From Aspidiotus rigidus (lineage: Eukaryota > Arthropoda > Insecta > Hemiptera > Diaspididae): a DNA stretch of 64,000 bases. Of this stretch, positions 1 to 11,847 are shown one piece after another. The notes below the pieces were generated by a model that saw only the letters and a program-made list of their open reading frames with translations, searched no databases and was not told where the DNA came from. Within the stretch, counting starts at the first letter, position 1. Every line of letters starts with the position of its first letter. The position numbers were made by a program, and so were the translations under genes. The stretch is from NCBI GenBank assembly GCA_035079385.1, contig JAVHKY010000052.1:6076001-6140000 (forward strand), read 5' to 3'.

Positions 1-2
1 TG

Positions 3-2525
3 AATCTCCGCTCATGGGTGTCATCATCAGAAGCAGTCGTCAACGCCATCCCACCACAAAATAGAGGAACAAAGTCTGTAATTTCGTTACTTGGTCTTCA
101 ATATGATGCTCAAAATGACGAATATTCAATTGCTACGCCAAAAATTGTTTCCGGAGTTCCTACTCTTCGTTCAATCCTAAAAAACACATCGAAAGTATTC
201 GACCCACTCGGCCTTGTATCACCACTTATCCTTCAAGCAAAAATGCTCCTACAAACGATTGATAAACACGCAGATCAGTGGGACACACCTCTTTCGAACG
301 ACTATCAGGAAAGATGGAATGAGATAGAGTCCGATTTAACTCGACTCTCATCAGTCAAAATACAGAGGTATGTACCTAACAATAATACCACTACTCTGCA
401 TGCGTTTTCAGATGCTTCGGCTCGAGGTTATGGATTTGTAATCTATCAACGAACTGAGATTGACGATTCAGTCTACATCAACATCATATTTGCTAAAGCT
501 AGAGTCACGCCTCGTCGGAAACTCACAATTCCCAAATTAGAATTACTAGCAGCGTCACTTGCCGCCCGAGCAATCGCTTTCATCATTAAAGAATTCAGAA
601 TACTATTACCGAATAAATCAATACTTTGGTGTGATTCGAAATGCACCCTCGCACGAATCTATAGTTCCAAAATTTTCTCCCATTTTGAAGAAAATCGCCT
701 ACAGGAAATTCGAACCGTTCCTGACCTCATCTGTCGTTATGTACCGTCAGAATTGAATATTGCGGACGTAGCATCAAGAGGCTCCACACTTGCCGAACTT
801 AAACAATCACCATGGTTTACTGGTCCTCATTTTCTTCAGTTACATTCAAATCAGTGGCCGCCATTCAATCCTATCGATATTAACGCCTTTGAATCCAACC
901 TGGAACCAACAAACTCACAAAGCATCGATGTTCTCCATATAAAAACTGAGCCAACAATAACTCTACTCAATATCACACTAACCGATTTTTCTTCTTTCTC
1001 AAAACTGGTTCGCACTACGGAAATATTGATTCGTTTCATCAGCTTCAAATCGCCAACGTTTAAGCAAAAAATGGGACTCACGAATGAGAACATAAAAACA
1101 AAAACAATCCAATGGTGGATACGAACTGTCCAAAAATCGGTTTTTCACGAAATCTTTCACGACCTGCAAAACGAAAAATCAAATGATCTTGTCAGAAAAT
1201 TGAATTTGAAAATTGATGAAAACGGTATCATACGTTGCAAAGGAAGATTTAAACACGCACCATTGTCCGAATACGAAAAGGAACCTATATTGCTTCCGAA
1301 GGCCACACAGAGTCATTTTGTTCGTTTAATTATACTACACTATCATGAGGCAAACTTCCATGTTGGGACCAACCACACGCTGACAGCAATCCGTCGAATG
1401 TATTGGATCATAGATGGCCGACGATCCGTATTTAATACCTTAAAAAGTTGCGCTCCATGTTCTCGTCACACAGCACGACCATACAAACAACCATCAGATT
1501 CTGAACTGCCTCCTGTTCGTCTTACACCAACCGAAGTACCTTTCGCGAAAGCTGCAATCGATACACTTGGTCATTTATTTGTGGATGGTCACAAAAAATG
1601 GATATTACTGGTAGTATGTCTTGTTACACGCGCTATAATACTGGAATATCTGGATTCTCTACAAACACGCGACATCTACCTCGCCTTACGTCGATTTTGG
1701 GCAAGACAAACTTCACCAACGTTTTATTATTCAGACAATGCTGCACAGTTCATTTTAATCGAGGAAGTCATACGAACGAATACGGTCCATGAAATTACTT
1801 GGGAACGGATCTCTCCTGGTGCAAGCTGGGCAGCAGGTGTCTATGAACGCCTGATAAGTCCAGTTAAACAATGTCTCTACCGTACTCTACAGGGACGATC
1901 ACTGCAATCAACACTTTTCCAGACAATTCTGCTCGAAATAGAAGCAACAATCAACTCAAGACCAATTACTTACGTTGATGAAGATAACAATTTCCGCCCT
2001 TTGTCACCAGCTGATTTCTTGCGTTCAAGGTATCGTGTCCCAATTGATGAACCATCACTTCCAAACCCAGATTCGATGTCTCAGAAAGAAATAGCCGCTC
2101 TATCCCGACAAGCAAATGAAATAATTAATGAATACTGGCAAATATGGTCAACGATGTACCTGCAAACTTTACGAGAACGCCATACGTACGATCAAAAACA
2201 CTTCAAGGCAAGAACAACGAACCTCGCTCCTCGAATCGGTGATGTGGTTCTATTGGAAGAACCAAATCAACCACGAGCTAAATGGCACTTGGCGAAAATC
2301 GTCAAATTATACGAGAGTAAGGATGGTCAATTCCGTTCGGCTTTCGTCCGTACGGCTAACAATCAAATACTTCAGCGTCCGATGGAAAGCCTTTACCCGA
2401 TGGAAATAGCAAATACAAATTCAAGTCCGACTCAGGTGTCACCTCCAGACAGCATCGAAAACATAATCATTCCAGACGACATCGAAAACATTATTATTTT
2501 GGACAATGAAGAAACCAATCAATGA
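3..2525 (+). CDS. BEL/Pao retrotransposon pol, 3' part (RT end, RNase H, integrase), open at window edge
   Basis: The frame is open from the first bases, so the true start lies upstream of the window. About 840 codons run without a stop. In order I see: the Pao/peptidase-A17-type RT end (VFDPLGLVSP near 196-225), an RNase H-like stretch (FSDASARGYG; WCDSKCTLARI), a second conserved block (NIADVASRG), an integrase zinc-binding domain (H-x-H then C-x2-C, near 1350-1460), an integrase core with D in AIDTLG, D in SDNAAQF and E in YERL, and a C-terminal DUF5641-like segment (GDVVLLEE). RNase H and integrase act in reverse transcription and in joining the cDNA to the host chromosome. The frame is intact, unlike the other BEL/Pao copies in the window, so this copy is younger or under less decay. 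No LTR is recognisable downstream before 2710. BEL/Pao assignment is firm; the clade is not determined. Confidence 0.93.
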   Translation, partial: NLRSWVSSSEAVVNAIPPQNRGTKSVISLLGLQYDAQNDEYSIATPKIVSGVPTLRSILKNTSKVFDPLGLVSPLILQAKMLLQTIDKHADQWDTPLSNDYQERWNEIESDLTRLSSVKIQRYVPNNNTTTLHAFSDASARGYGFVIYQRTEIDDSVYINIIFAKARVTPRRKLTIPKLELLAASLAARAIAFIIKEFRILLPNKSILWCDSKCTLARIYSSKIFSHFEENRLQEIRTVPDLICRYVPSELNIADVASRGSTLAELKQSPWFTGPHFLQLHSNQWPPFNPIDINAFESNLEPTNSQSIDVLHIKTEPTITLLNITLTDFSSFSKLVRTTEILIRFISFKSPTFKQKMGLTNENIKTKTIQWWIRTVQKSVFHEIFHDLQNEKSNDLVRKLNLKIDENGIIRCKGRFKHAPLSEYEKEPILLPKATQSHFVRLIILHYHEANFHVGTNHTLTAIRRMYWIIDGRRSVFNTLKSCAPCSRHTARPYKQPSDSELPPVRLTPTEVPFAKAAIDTLGHLFVDGHKKWILLVVCLVTRAIILEYLDSLQTRDIYLALRRFWARQTSPTFYYSDNAAQFILIEEVIRTNTVHEITWERISPGASWAAGVYERLISPVKQCLYRTLQGRSLQSTLFQTILLEIEATINSRPITYVDEDNNFRPLSPADFLRSRYRVPIDEPSLPNPDSMSQKEIAALSRQANEIINEYWQIWSTMYLQTLRERHTYDQKHFKARTTNLAPRIGDVVLLEEPNQPRAKWHLAKIVKLYESKDGQFRSAFVRTANNQILQRPMESLYPMEIANTNSSPTQVSPPDSIENIIIPDDIENIIILDNEETNQ

Positions 2526-2708
2526 AGAAGCATAATACTTACTCATTTAATTCTTCTAGTTATCTACCATAACTATTTCATAATTATTCATAGTAAGTTA
2601 TTAGTTACCATTATTTATCATAATATTATTGCATTATTTATTTACTAGAGCTAATTCCCAGCACATTGCTGTGTTTACATTTACATTGTATAATCATAGC
2701 TTAGGCTA

Positions 2709-2758
<50 letters not shown>

Positions 2759-2950
2759 GTGCCCCCGAGTGTCACGGCATGACGACACAGCAACAGCTGC
2801 ATGACCGTGAGGGCAGAAGATAAAATTTAATGTTTTCTTTTTAACCGCCTTTTTCGTCTTCACAAGAAATTATTGTTAATTATTATTCGCCTTGATCAAC
2901 AATATAGTCCGACTGAAACAATTTATTTTATTCTTCCATTTTATTGTATG
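2526..2950. other. AT-rich spacer with long poly(A) run
   Basis: No coding sequence is seen. An uninterrupted A run of about 45 bases lies at 2710-2754, followed by a GC-richer stretch (2755-2820). The A run could be a retroposed tail or a simple homopolymer; no target duplication is visible that would decide. Confidence 0.6.
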
Positions 2951-3212
2951 GCGACATATGGACGTTTTTCAGTATTCATCAATTATCTCGGAAACCGTTT
3001 ATTTTTACGAAAAAATGAAAAAAACAAAATTTATTCCCCTTGTAATTTCCTATCGTATGAGACCTATTTCATATTTTGAAAAAAAAAAATTCAAAGTAGG
3101 TCTCATTTGATAGGAAATTACAAGGGGAATAAATTTTGTTCTCTTCATTTTTTCATAAAAATGAACGGTTTCCGAGATAATTGATGAAAACTGAAAAACA
3201 TCCATAAGCGCA
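2951..3212. repeat. Foldback (hairpin) MITE-like repeat
   Basis: Two arms of about 125 bp are inverted copies of each other: 2951-3078 and 3090-3212, separated by about 10 bases of A-rich loop. Both carry ATTATCTCGGAAACCGTT and CCCCTTGTAATTTCCTATC (one inverted). Identity is about 90 percent by eye. There is no ORF. The palindrome would fold into a long hairpin as RNA or single strand. Confidence 0.8.
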
Positions 3213-4488
3213 ATGTTAATTTAGCCCAAGAATACTGTGTCGCTGTGTTGGCGTGCGGTGGAACACTAGAACTAACAAAGTTAGCTATCTTGTCTCTTTT
3301 AGGTATCTATAACAACGAAGTAAAGTGATTTGACGCACGGAGGTTTCCTGAACAAGCTTGCAAGCCAGGACGCTACCGTCGGGTAATCACACACATTCAA
3401 GCCATTATGATTACTCATGAATGGGAAAAACCCAGCTGACCACAGCTTCTATCTTTTCTAAGGATCGTTATTTTGTATAATGGTTGGATTTATTTCAATA
3501 TCGTGAAATACGTTGTTGTCAAAATTTTGACATATATCCAACATTCATTTCAATTGGGATGTTAACCCAAGTTGCGTAAGTTGGTAGCCGTGCTCGAACG
3601 TGTAGGGGATAATTTTAACGTACCATGCTTCATGATGGGGAATTTGCAATTTTCAAATACGATTTAAATTATTACAATTCGTAATATCAAAAAATTATAT
3701 CCTATAAATCGTTTAAACACTTCAAGAGAATCGATAACTGAAAGAAGTAATTCTAATAGTGAAGTATTGAGCCATCTACAACTAATTGAAAATCTTGTTT
3801 CTTATGGCCAAATTCATTGAACGTAAAATCGTCACCCAGAAATTCAAGCGAGTGCGGTGAGAGAGGAAGGCGATTCTAGCGCTACCAAACATAGGTTAAC
3901 ATCCCAATACAATTCAGAGTAAAGTGTTCATCCTACGAGAATGAAGGCTCCACTTTCCTAGATCTGAATTTTTCCCTGTTATTCCATCAATGAAGTAATG
4001 GTAGTGTGTTATCACGATTCACACACTCGCACGAATCATCCGAAAGATACAGTTTGCCTGATCGTCGATTTGGATGTACGTCAATTTAACTTTGCACGGT
4101 AGACGTGACGTGAGCGTCTGATGAACAAAAGCGTGAGTCGGAACCTGAAAAATAAAAAGGGATTGCAAGTGGTTCATGCCTCGTAGAACGAGCATGAACC
4201 TAAAAAACTGAAAGTGGAACTAGAGGATTCATTGTGATTCATTGGTCTTGTACCAGTACTTGCCTGCTCAAGAAATGCAACGGTTATACAACCGCTGACC
4301 GCTCTTATGGTAATGATTTGCAGGCCAATTCACTGCACACTTTCAATTCCTACTGTACGGGGTATCTCAGTACGTTAACATATTGTTCTTTGTAATTTGT
4401 TATGATATTTTCATCTAATCGAGAAGTTTCTGTTTCTGTCTGTGTTTTTCGCGCTGTTCTTGTGGACTAATTTTACTGAATCGCTACA
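3213..4488. other. Non-coding stretch upstream of MULE copy A
   Basis: No ORF with recognisable domains is seen. The stretch contains one candidate MITE (3553-3908). The rest may include the 5' non-coding part of MULE copy A, but I found no terminal inverted repeat matching the downstream side. Confidence 0.4.
3553..3908. repeat. Candidate MITE with 15-bp terminal inverted repeats
   Basis: ATTGGGATGTTAACC at 3553-3567 is matched exactly, inverted, at 3894-3908. The 356-bp interval has no ORF. No clear target-site duplication is seen, so element status is tentative. Confidence 0.4.
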
Positions 4489-6212
4489 ATGTCCAATAAT
4501 GTTACTGTTCTGGAGGATTATTACGAGTGCACAGATATAGAGGAAGATTTTGAGCCGCCTGTCAAGAAAAGAAGGGGCGAGAATCGATCATGGTTGAAAG
4601 TTAAAGACTTCAATTCAAAGAAAGAGGCGGAGACTGCAGATGGATTAAAGGTACGCTATCGTTGTACAGCAGGAAAGTATTGTACTGATAACGAGTGCCC
4701 GGCGTCCCTTTCTTTACTGTTTTATTCTACAAGCCAAACCGTCACTATGTACCAGACAGAATTAGAGCATGCGAATCATACCACTGATCCTACAAAAGGG
4801 CTGTTGAATGAAATGAAGAGTTTTATCAAATCTAAATTTGACGATGGTATCAGGAAACCAAATGCGATTCTAACATTAATGCGACAGAAGAAAATGGTAG
4901 AACCTCCTAAAAATAAGTTGATCACTTATTTAAGAAAGCTACGAGAGGAGAAATTTGGCAGGTCAACTGTTTCTGCACACGACATTGAAATATGGTGTGA
5001 TGAACGACTAAACCTTCCCAATGATGAAGACAAACCTTTTGTCTTGCGTTACCAGGTATCTGCCGCTTCATCAGCCATTGAAGACCAGGATTTGAAGGTA
5101 ATACTTGGAACTCGTCGGTTGTTGCAAAATGTGAAGAACTCGCAGTTGGTACAGACCGATGCAACTTATAAGTTGACATGGAATGGTTTTCTGGTGTTAC
5201 TGGTGGGTAGCAGTGACGCCGACCGTACTTTCCATCCTTATGTCCTCGCCGTGACCATAGAAGAAACAGCTGCTGATTTTGAATACATCTTCGGAGCATT
5301 ACATCTCTTTGATCTAGAGTGGAAGCCATCCATTCTTGTTGCTGATGCCGCCAAAGCTTTAACAATTGCTTTCCACAGTATTTTTGGTGAGCCAGATGTT
5401 CGAGTTATTTGTTACTTTCATATGTTGCACAATATTGAGAAGTTTTCAAAGGTTTTACCTAAAGGAGGAACAGTTGTGAAAATTCGCTCGGATATTACAG
5501 CCTTACAAACATGTGAAAACAAAGACATATTTACAAAGGCATGTACTTTATTCTTAGATAAATGGCGTGAAGAAAAAAAATGATCGTATCGACAAATTTC
5601 TTGCATACTTTGAAGCGCAATGGATTCTACAGAATAATACGTGGTACAAAGGTGCACTCCTTCACTGAAGTTATACCCGAAAGGGTCGATTCTGGTGTTG
5701 GAGGAAACAATATTAAATGCATACGCAACCCGCACCTACTCCATTATGGATGACGGGCGGTGCTGCACATGCGACACACAAGCGGTACGAAGGTGCTGCG
5801 CCAGGATTTCCATGTATGTACCAATAATGGAGTAGAGTCCACTAATAAAAGAAGAACATACGCTGAGGGAAAGGCTGCCTGTAGGACAATTCTTGAATAG
5901 CATTATCGATTTGGTGAGGGATTGGTCGGATCGACGAAATTCCGCATCTGTTAATTGTGTGCCATACTCTATGACCCCTTCAGTACCACTATTGTTATTT
6001 ATGGACACTTGCCGTGTCCTTCCTTTCAAAAATGGAGGAACTGCAAGCATCTCCTCGGTATGAGGATTAGATTGCAAATGGTGAGGGTCCCAGCAGCGGC
6101 GAAAACTATTCCAATAGGCCAAAAACGAAAAAAGGGCAGACCCAGTCTTGCTGCTAGAGCATTAATTGTTCAATGGAAAAAATTAATTTTTGTTTCGTTC
6201 TTGAAATGTTGA
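4489..6212 (+). pseudogene. MULE-type transposase, SWIM/AT-hook family, decayed copy A
   Basis: The 5' part is an open frame of 364 codons from ATG 4489. It starts with a basic nuclear-localisation-like patch (KKRRG, residues 26-30), then a FLYWCH/WRKY-like zinc site (C59, C70, H94, H97), then a MULE DDE core with D224 (QTDATYKL), D286 (LVADAAKA) and the C308-x2-H311 pair. The frame then breaks at 5581 and the remainder is scattered over frames: the conserved ESTN block near 5840, RERLPVGQ-like sequence near 5860, a SWIM zinc-finger remnant (CKHLLGM) near 6045, and a basic GQKRKKGRPS tail near 6118-6150. The transposase would cut and rejoin element ends; this copy is broken by several frameshifts and stops. 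The C-terminal layout matches copies B (13132-13833) and D (46096-47290). No TIR was found. Confidence 0.85.
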
Positions 6213-7254
6213 CAATTTAATTCATCATTTATTTTATTATGTTCGTCATAGTCTTTTTTATGTGAAAATTTTTTCTTAATGCGCAAAATAATATTTTTAT
6301 GTTCACCAACAATTTTGTTGTGCAAATAATTTTTAAAATATGTATTGCATTCATTAATTTGTGTGACTGCACGATTATGTGCTCTAAATTCACACCCAAA
6401 TTCTTTCCCGGGCTTCGCCATCACAATTGTGTTGGAGTAATACCTGACTTTTTGTTCGAAAAGTTGGTAAAATACCTATAATCCAATTTCTAGCCAGAAA
6501 AGTCGGTAAAAAATATATAGCACTTGAGCCTGGTTCACTCGTATTTATTTTTTTATAACTTGGTCATATTGTAGTATTATTATATTTGAAGATGTACACC
6601 TGCAATTTTTTTGAGAATCGGATAAACAGGTCTCGAGAAATTTTCAATTTTTTGAAAAATTTCTTAGTATCATTAAGTAGCTGATGAGAGCATGAATACA
6701 ATTTATGAGAGGACAAAAAGAAGAGCGGCTGGAAACATCTTCAAGTGATGCCAGGTATTGGAGGAAATTAAGAGTTGAGGCACTCGACTTCATATCCAGT
6801 ATGACCTGTCAATCATGCCAACTATTTGGAGAATGAAAAATAAAACTCAGTTTATATTATTTTATCACTATGACGTCACATCTGATCTTGCGCCCTGACT
6901 AATTCAGGTTTTCACAAAATCTTCTACACAGTGCTGCGCCTACAGTTAAAGCGTGAATGTTGTGTAGAGACCCATACAGCTCTTTGAAGCTAGTGGTCAT
7001 CCTGTTTCTGACAGGATGAAGCCTTATTTAGGCATTTGCCGGAGAATGACGACCCTTTGAGACCAAGTCCTTTTTGTGCATTGATTGACCTTGCAACTAT
7101 TCTACTGTAGGAATGTTGATTTGAGCTGTAAATAGGGACTGGGTTATGGTAGTGCCAGTTCTGACACCTACCACTGATTTGCACGTAACTACTCACAAAT
7201 TTTGATCTGCCTAAGCTATCAGTCACAAAATATAAATTTGTCCTTTGATAATAT
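6213..7254. other. Repeat-rich spacer (hairpin-headed family, decayed)
   Basis: No gene is seen. The block 6428-6520 carries two inverted versions of the AGAAAAGTCGGTAAAA hairpin head. The block 6545-6665 carries the module with GATGTACACCTGCAATTTTT seen again near 39,960. The block 6670-6800 resembles 40,840-40,960 (GAGCATGAATACAA). This is a degenerate copy of the interspersed family described at 38,584-40,045. 6850-7250 is unassigned. Confidence 0.5.
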
Positions 7255-8568
7255 TTGCAGGAGTCTCCTTCAGAAAGTTCTGTTAATAGTCAAGAATCTT
7301 CTGTGGGGAATCCAACAATTGATAAAAAACATCTCACCGAGATGCGAATTATTGACCTGCAACTCAAGGGATTGACTGTCACTATCAAAAAGGGTGATTT
7401 TGGAAGAGCAAAGGGGGCCACTGCAGGCCTCAAACTGAGAATCCAAAACATCAGAGAAAACGCCGATCTTTTGAATGATCCTACTGCCCAAACTGATTTA
7501 CAAGAGCGCATTTCTAAAGCAGATGAGGAGCTTTTGTTGCTACAGGAAGCTGCTAGTTTAGATTTGGGCCCAGTAGAAACCACTCTCTTTTACAATCGTA
7601 GTGTAGCGGTTTACCATTTGAGAGATCCAGCCTTGCTCAAGTTCAGCGGCAATATCAGGGAATGGCTAGCTGGGTGGGGCCACTTTTATAAGGCCGTGCA
7701 TTCTAGAGAAACTGGGAAAGGTACAAGACTGCTTCAGCTGGTAAATGCTCTGACTGGTGAAGCTAAGAGCTATTACACTGACATGAATCCGACTCCTGAT
7801 CAGTATGACCAGGTTGTGGCGCAGTTGAGAGCTAAGTATGGGGATCCGATCAAACTAGGTCAACAATATTATGCTGACTTAGTGGCTCCTCCTAGGGGAA
7901 TAAATCAAGAATTGCTGTCAGCTAGGCAACTCCAAGTAAAAATGGATCCTGTCACCCTTGAAAAGATGAAGGCCATACTTATAAATCTTCAATCTGTAGA
8001 CAACCAATTTGACCCCACTCTTCTTACCAATCAAGTCGTTCAAAAGTTTTCTTACAAAACTATCCTGACTGTCAAACATATTGTTGTTTTTGGCAACAAG
8101 AAGCTAGGCTTTACTAAGGATACTGGAGGCATTCTAAAGTTGGCTGAACAGGTCCTGACGTCAGAAGAAGCTCTGTTCACTCAACTATCTGCTGAAAACA
8201 GCAAACCTGAAGCCACCTCGTCAGTAGCCATCACATGCGCTGTGAAGCATTCTACTCCTCAAACATCTGGTAGTACAACTAAGAAGAAGAGATCTACAAC
8301 CACAAATAAGTGCATCTTCTGCAAGGGGAGCCACCTTTCTTCCACATGTACCCTTTATCCATATATCTCAACCAGGATTGAGGCCTTGAAAAAGGAGAGT
8401 CAATGTGTCACTTGCACAGCATTGGATCATACTACAGAAGCTTGTCGTCACAAACTACGCACCTGTAGATACTGCCAAACACCAGGACATTATCGCCCTA
8501 TGTGTAAAAAGCTACTAGCAAAAACAATCAAAACAGGTACCTTTCTCCAAACCTTTCTGTGCATATGA
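7255..8568 (+). CDS. BEL/Pao gag-like protein (DUF1759 type) with zinc knuckles
   Basis: An uninterrupted frame of 437 codons. It has no ATG at its 5' edge; the first in-frame ATG is at 7342, and the sequence before 7261 (ATATTTGCAG) resembles a splice acceptor. The N-terminal third is charged and probably helical. A DUF1759-type capsid-like region follows (FSGNIREW near residue 125; LVNALTGEAK), which packages element RNA. The C-terminus holds three Cys/His knuckles: CIFCKGSHLSSTC, CVTCTALDHTTEAC and CRYCQTPGHYRPMC. Family assignment rests on this order and on the pol that follows directly. The frame itself is intact, although the downstream pol is not. Confidence 0.88.
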   Translation: MQESPSESSVNSQESSVGNPTIDKKHLTEMRIIDLQLKGLTVTIKKGDFGRAKGATAGLKLRIQNIRENADLLNDPTAQTDLQERISKADEELLLLQEAASLDLGPVETTLFYNRSVAVYHLRDPALLKFSGNIREWLAGWGHFYKAVHSRETGKGTRLLQLVNALTGEAKSYYTDMNPTPDQYDQVVAQLRAKYGDPIKLGQQYYADLVAPPRGINQELLSARQLQVKMDPVTLEKMKAILINLQSVDNQFDPTLLTNQVVQKFSYKTILTVKHIVVFGNKKLGFTKDTGGILKLAEQVLTSEEALFTQLSAENSKPEATSSVAITCAVKHSTPQTSGSTTKKKRSTTTNKCIFCKGSHLSSTCTLYPYISTRIEALKKESQCVTCTALDHTTEACRHKLRTCRYCQTPGHYRPMCKKLLAKTIKTGTFLQTFLCI

Positions 8569-8716
8569 AAGGTAACTCAGGTGAGATAATTATTAGGGGT
8601 ATACTAGATGGTTGTAGTGATACTTCTTAAATTACTCATAGCGTAGTAAGACGTTTACAAATTACTGTTCATGATGCTACTTTTCTAAATGTTTTTGGGT
8701 TTGGGGCTGCTAGCCC

Positions 8717-8869
8717 CAAGATGTTTGAAAAGAGGTGTGCTCAGTTCAATTGTAAACAAAACGCAACCCGCATTCACATTTAAAAATACATCGTTTTAAA
8801 TGGAGATCAGCTGATGTAGCGCCTTGTTGTTTACATTGAGTTGAGCACACCTCTTTTCAAACACCTTGC
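8717..8869. mobile_element. hAT-type MITE, 153 bp, inside BEL/Pao protease region
   Basis: Terminal inverted repeats start CAAGATGTTTGAAAAGAGG on the left and the inverse on the right (about 27 bp, few mismatches). The direct repeat GCTAGCCC flanks it at 8709-8716 and 8870-8877. An 8-bp duplication with CA-starting termini fits hAT non-autonomous elements. There is no ORF. Confidence 0.78.
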
Positions 8870-9608
8870 GCTAGCCCTACAGTCACCAAATCTGGTTCAG
8901 TTGAGGTAATATTCTATAATAAGAGAGGTAGAGGGAAAACCTGTACTCTCTTTACCACTCCTTCTATCCTCAATGAATCTAGACTCTCACCACCTCCACA
9001 AATCACCTATCAGTTGCTACCCTCCCAACTGAACTATGCGGATCCTGACTTGTTCTTAGAGAGTCCTCAACCTATTAACTTATTAATTGGTAGCGATCTA
9101 TACTTTCATTTTGTCTCTGTGAAAAAGAGTATGGAACCCCACAATGGATTTGCCATCCTAAAAACATTTTTTGGATGGATTCCCGCTGGCTGTATTCCTA
9201 GCCACTTTGAGATGAAGCTAAACAGATTCTGCCTAGCTTCAAGACAAAGTGAACCCTCGACTTTGATGAATGAAAAGGAATCACTCACAAAGGAACTTGA
9301 ACTGCTATAGAGTCTAGAAGCTTTTGGAATAAGATCCAACAAGCTCAACTCTTCTGAAGACCTTGTCCTTGAACAGTTTGAAGAAACAGCCAGAGTTGAA
9401 AATGGACGCTATGTTGTCACATGGCCTTGGAAACAAGGATGTCGAAAAATACCTAGCATTTTCAGAATGGCTAAAGCTAGGCTTCTCAGTCTCCTGAATG
9501 TAACTCCTGAATCTTTGCTACAGAGGATGGATGAGATATTTCCGGAGCAACTACAAGATGGAGTAATTGAACCTGCTCCTAGAGACACTCCTTACCCCGT
9601 ACACTATT

Positions 9609-9668
9609 TACCTTTCAGACCTGTCTTACGCAAGGGAATACCTTTCAGACCTGTCTTACGCAAGGGAA
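9609..9668 (+). repeat. 30-bp perfect tandem duplication in RT region
   Basis: Unit 9609-9638 is repeated exactly at 9639-9668. It duplicates ten codons of the pol frame (PFRPVLRKG) without shifting it. A replication slip in a dead copy or an assembly artefact could explain it. Confidence 0.85.
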
Positions 9669-11847
9669 GGTCAGAGTAGTATATGACGCTTTGGCAAAGG
9701 GGAAGATAGGAATTAGCCTCAATGAAGCCTTACATGCTGGTCCCTCACTCATCTCTAATCTAGTAGGAGTAATCCTCAGATTTAGAGAGTGTGCCATAGC
9801 CATCTCAGCAGATATTGAAAAGGTATTTCTTAGTTTTGGCCTTGATGTATCAGACCAAGATGTTGTCCGCTTTCTTTGGGTGGACGATTACAAAAAGAGT
9901 CATAAGGCCGGGATCAGAATCTTACAATTTGCGAGAGTACCTTTTGGAGTAATATCTGCTCCTTATCTTCTCCATATGATACTGCACTCTCATCTGTCTG
10001 ATGAACATCGCAACTCACATTTCACCTTATGACGATGTAACTTCCAAGTTGACAACTTGGTGGTAAGTTTACAAACTGATACCAAAGCCTTACAACTTGC
10101 TGAAACTCTAATCAGCCACTTTGAGACTGTAGGTATGAACTTGAGAGATTGGTGCTCAAATTCTCTAGAATTTGAACACGCCATTCTTCTTGAGAAAAGA
10201 CATGAAGAGACTGATGATGTCAGTATACTGGGTCTTAATTGGAACAAATCTCTAGACCAATTAAGCATATCCTTTGAGGGCATTCCAGTCTCACTGACTG
10301 TCTCCACCAGGAACGCCCTCCAATGCCTAGGTCAGGTATTTGACCCATTAGGGCTGGTCTCACCTTGTCTGATAAATCTCAAAGTATTTGTCAGAGACTG
10401 CTGGAAGTTGAAAGGTAAGCTAGACGACCTGCTCCCACCTGAATTTCTGGTTCGCTTCCGGAAATTGGTAGCTGAGCGCTCCTCTATTAAGGACATCACT
10501 GTACAGCGTCACCTGTGGAGCTGTACCATTCCAGAGGCCTCCTATCAAATGCATATTTTTTGTGATGCCTCCAAGATAGCCCTGGGTTGCGCTATCTACT
10601 TAGTAAGAGATAGTCCCAATTCAAAGAGCGAATCTCAACTCATCTTTGGAAAGTCAAGACCCACTCCAGCCCAAGGTAGATCAATCCCTCAACTTGAGCT
10701 TATGGCCTTGTTAATGGGATGTCGCACATATTCTCTTATAATCAAAGAGGTGAGTGTCCGCCCTAAGGAAATTTTCCTTTGGACAGACAAGACCTCTGTC
10801 ATTCAGTGGCTTCACTCAAATAAGATCCAACCAATCGTTGTACAAAATAGGCTGAATAATATTAAGAAGTTTCCTAATATCATGCTACGTTATGTAGGTA
10901 CCCACCAAAGATAACCCAGCAGATATAGCCTCTAGAGGCCAATCCGCTGTGATACTCCGAAAGGAGACCCTGTGGTGGGAAGGTCCACACTGGTTAACTC
11001 ATAAGAGCCTTTGGCCTTCTCCACCACCTCTAGCCTCCTCATATAGTTCTCCAACACAAACTGTCACTCTCTTGTCTAGGGAATTCATTGCTAATCACCA
11101 GTTACCCTCTGAACTGGAAAAGCGTTTCTCTTCTTGGTGGGCGTATAGAAAATTCTTCTACATTTGTATCAAGTGGATTTTCCAACGCCTCCCACCAAAT
11201 TCATCTCTCTCCAACCGTCAAATGTGGTTGATAGCCGAACGCTTATTAATCCACAAATTACAAAAGAAATACTGTCGCTCAGAACTCAATCTCCTCATTG
11301 CAGGCCATCAGCCTAAGAGTAACTTAAGCTTATTCTTAGGCCCTGACGGCTTGATACGAGTACAAAGCTGGTTACAAAATGCCTCAATCCTCTGGGACTC
11401 TGCTCATCCTATCCTGATACCTCGCAATAGCGAGATCCGTACTGTTCTCCTGCGACCATTCCATACTAAAAATCTGCACATTGGGGTCAGCCACCTCATC
11501 ACAAAACTAAGAGAGAAGTTTTGGATACCAAGATCCCAAAGCCAACTCTGTGGTCAAACGATGCCAGAACTGCAATAGATGGCAGGGAGGTCCGTTTCAA
11601 CTACCACCAATGCCACCCCTCCCATCTGTTAGGATAGAAGAGGTGGCTCCATTTGTCCACACAGGTATCGACTATTTCGGCCCCATTTCTGTGAAATTTG
11701 AGAACCCACAAGAAGGCAATGTGAAAATGTATGTGGTTTTATTCACTTGCCTCAGAATTCGGGCCATCCACCTAGAAATAGCCGATGACATGTCGGGAGC
11801 GGCCTTCTTAGAAGCCCTCACGACCTTTACTAACCTAAGGAGGACAC

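Noticed and set aside
1598..2409. Short plus-strand frames within the first BEL/Pao pol
   Set aside because: Shadows of the intact pol frame.
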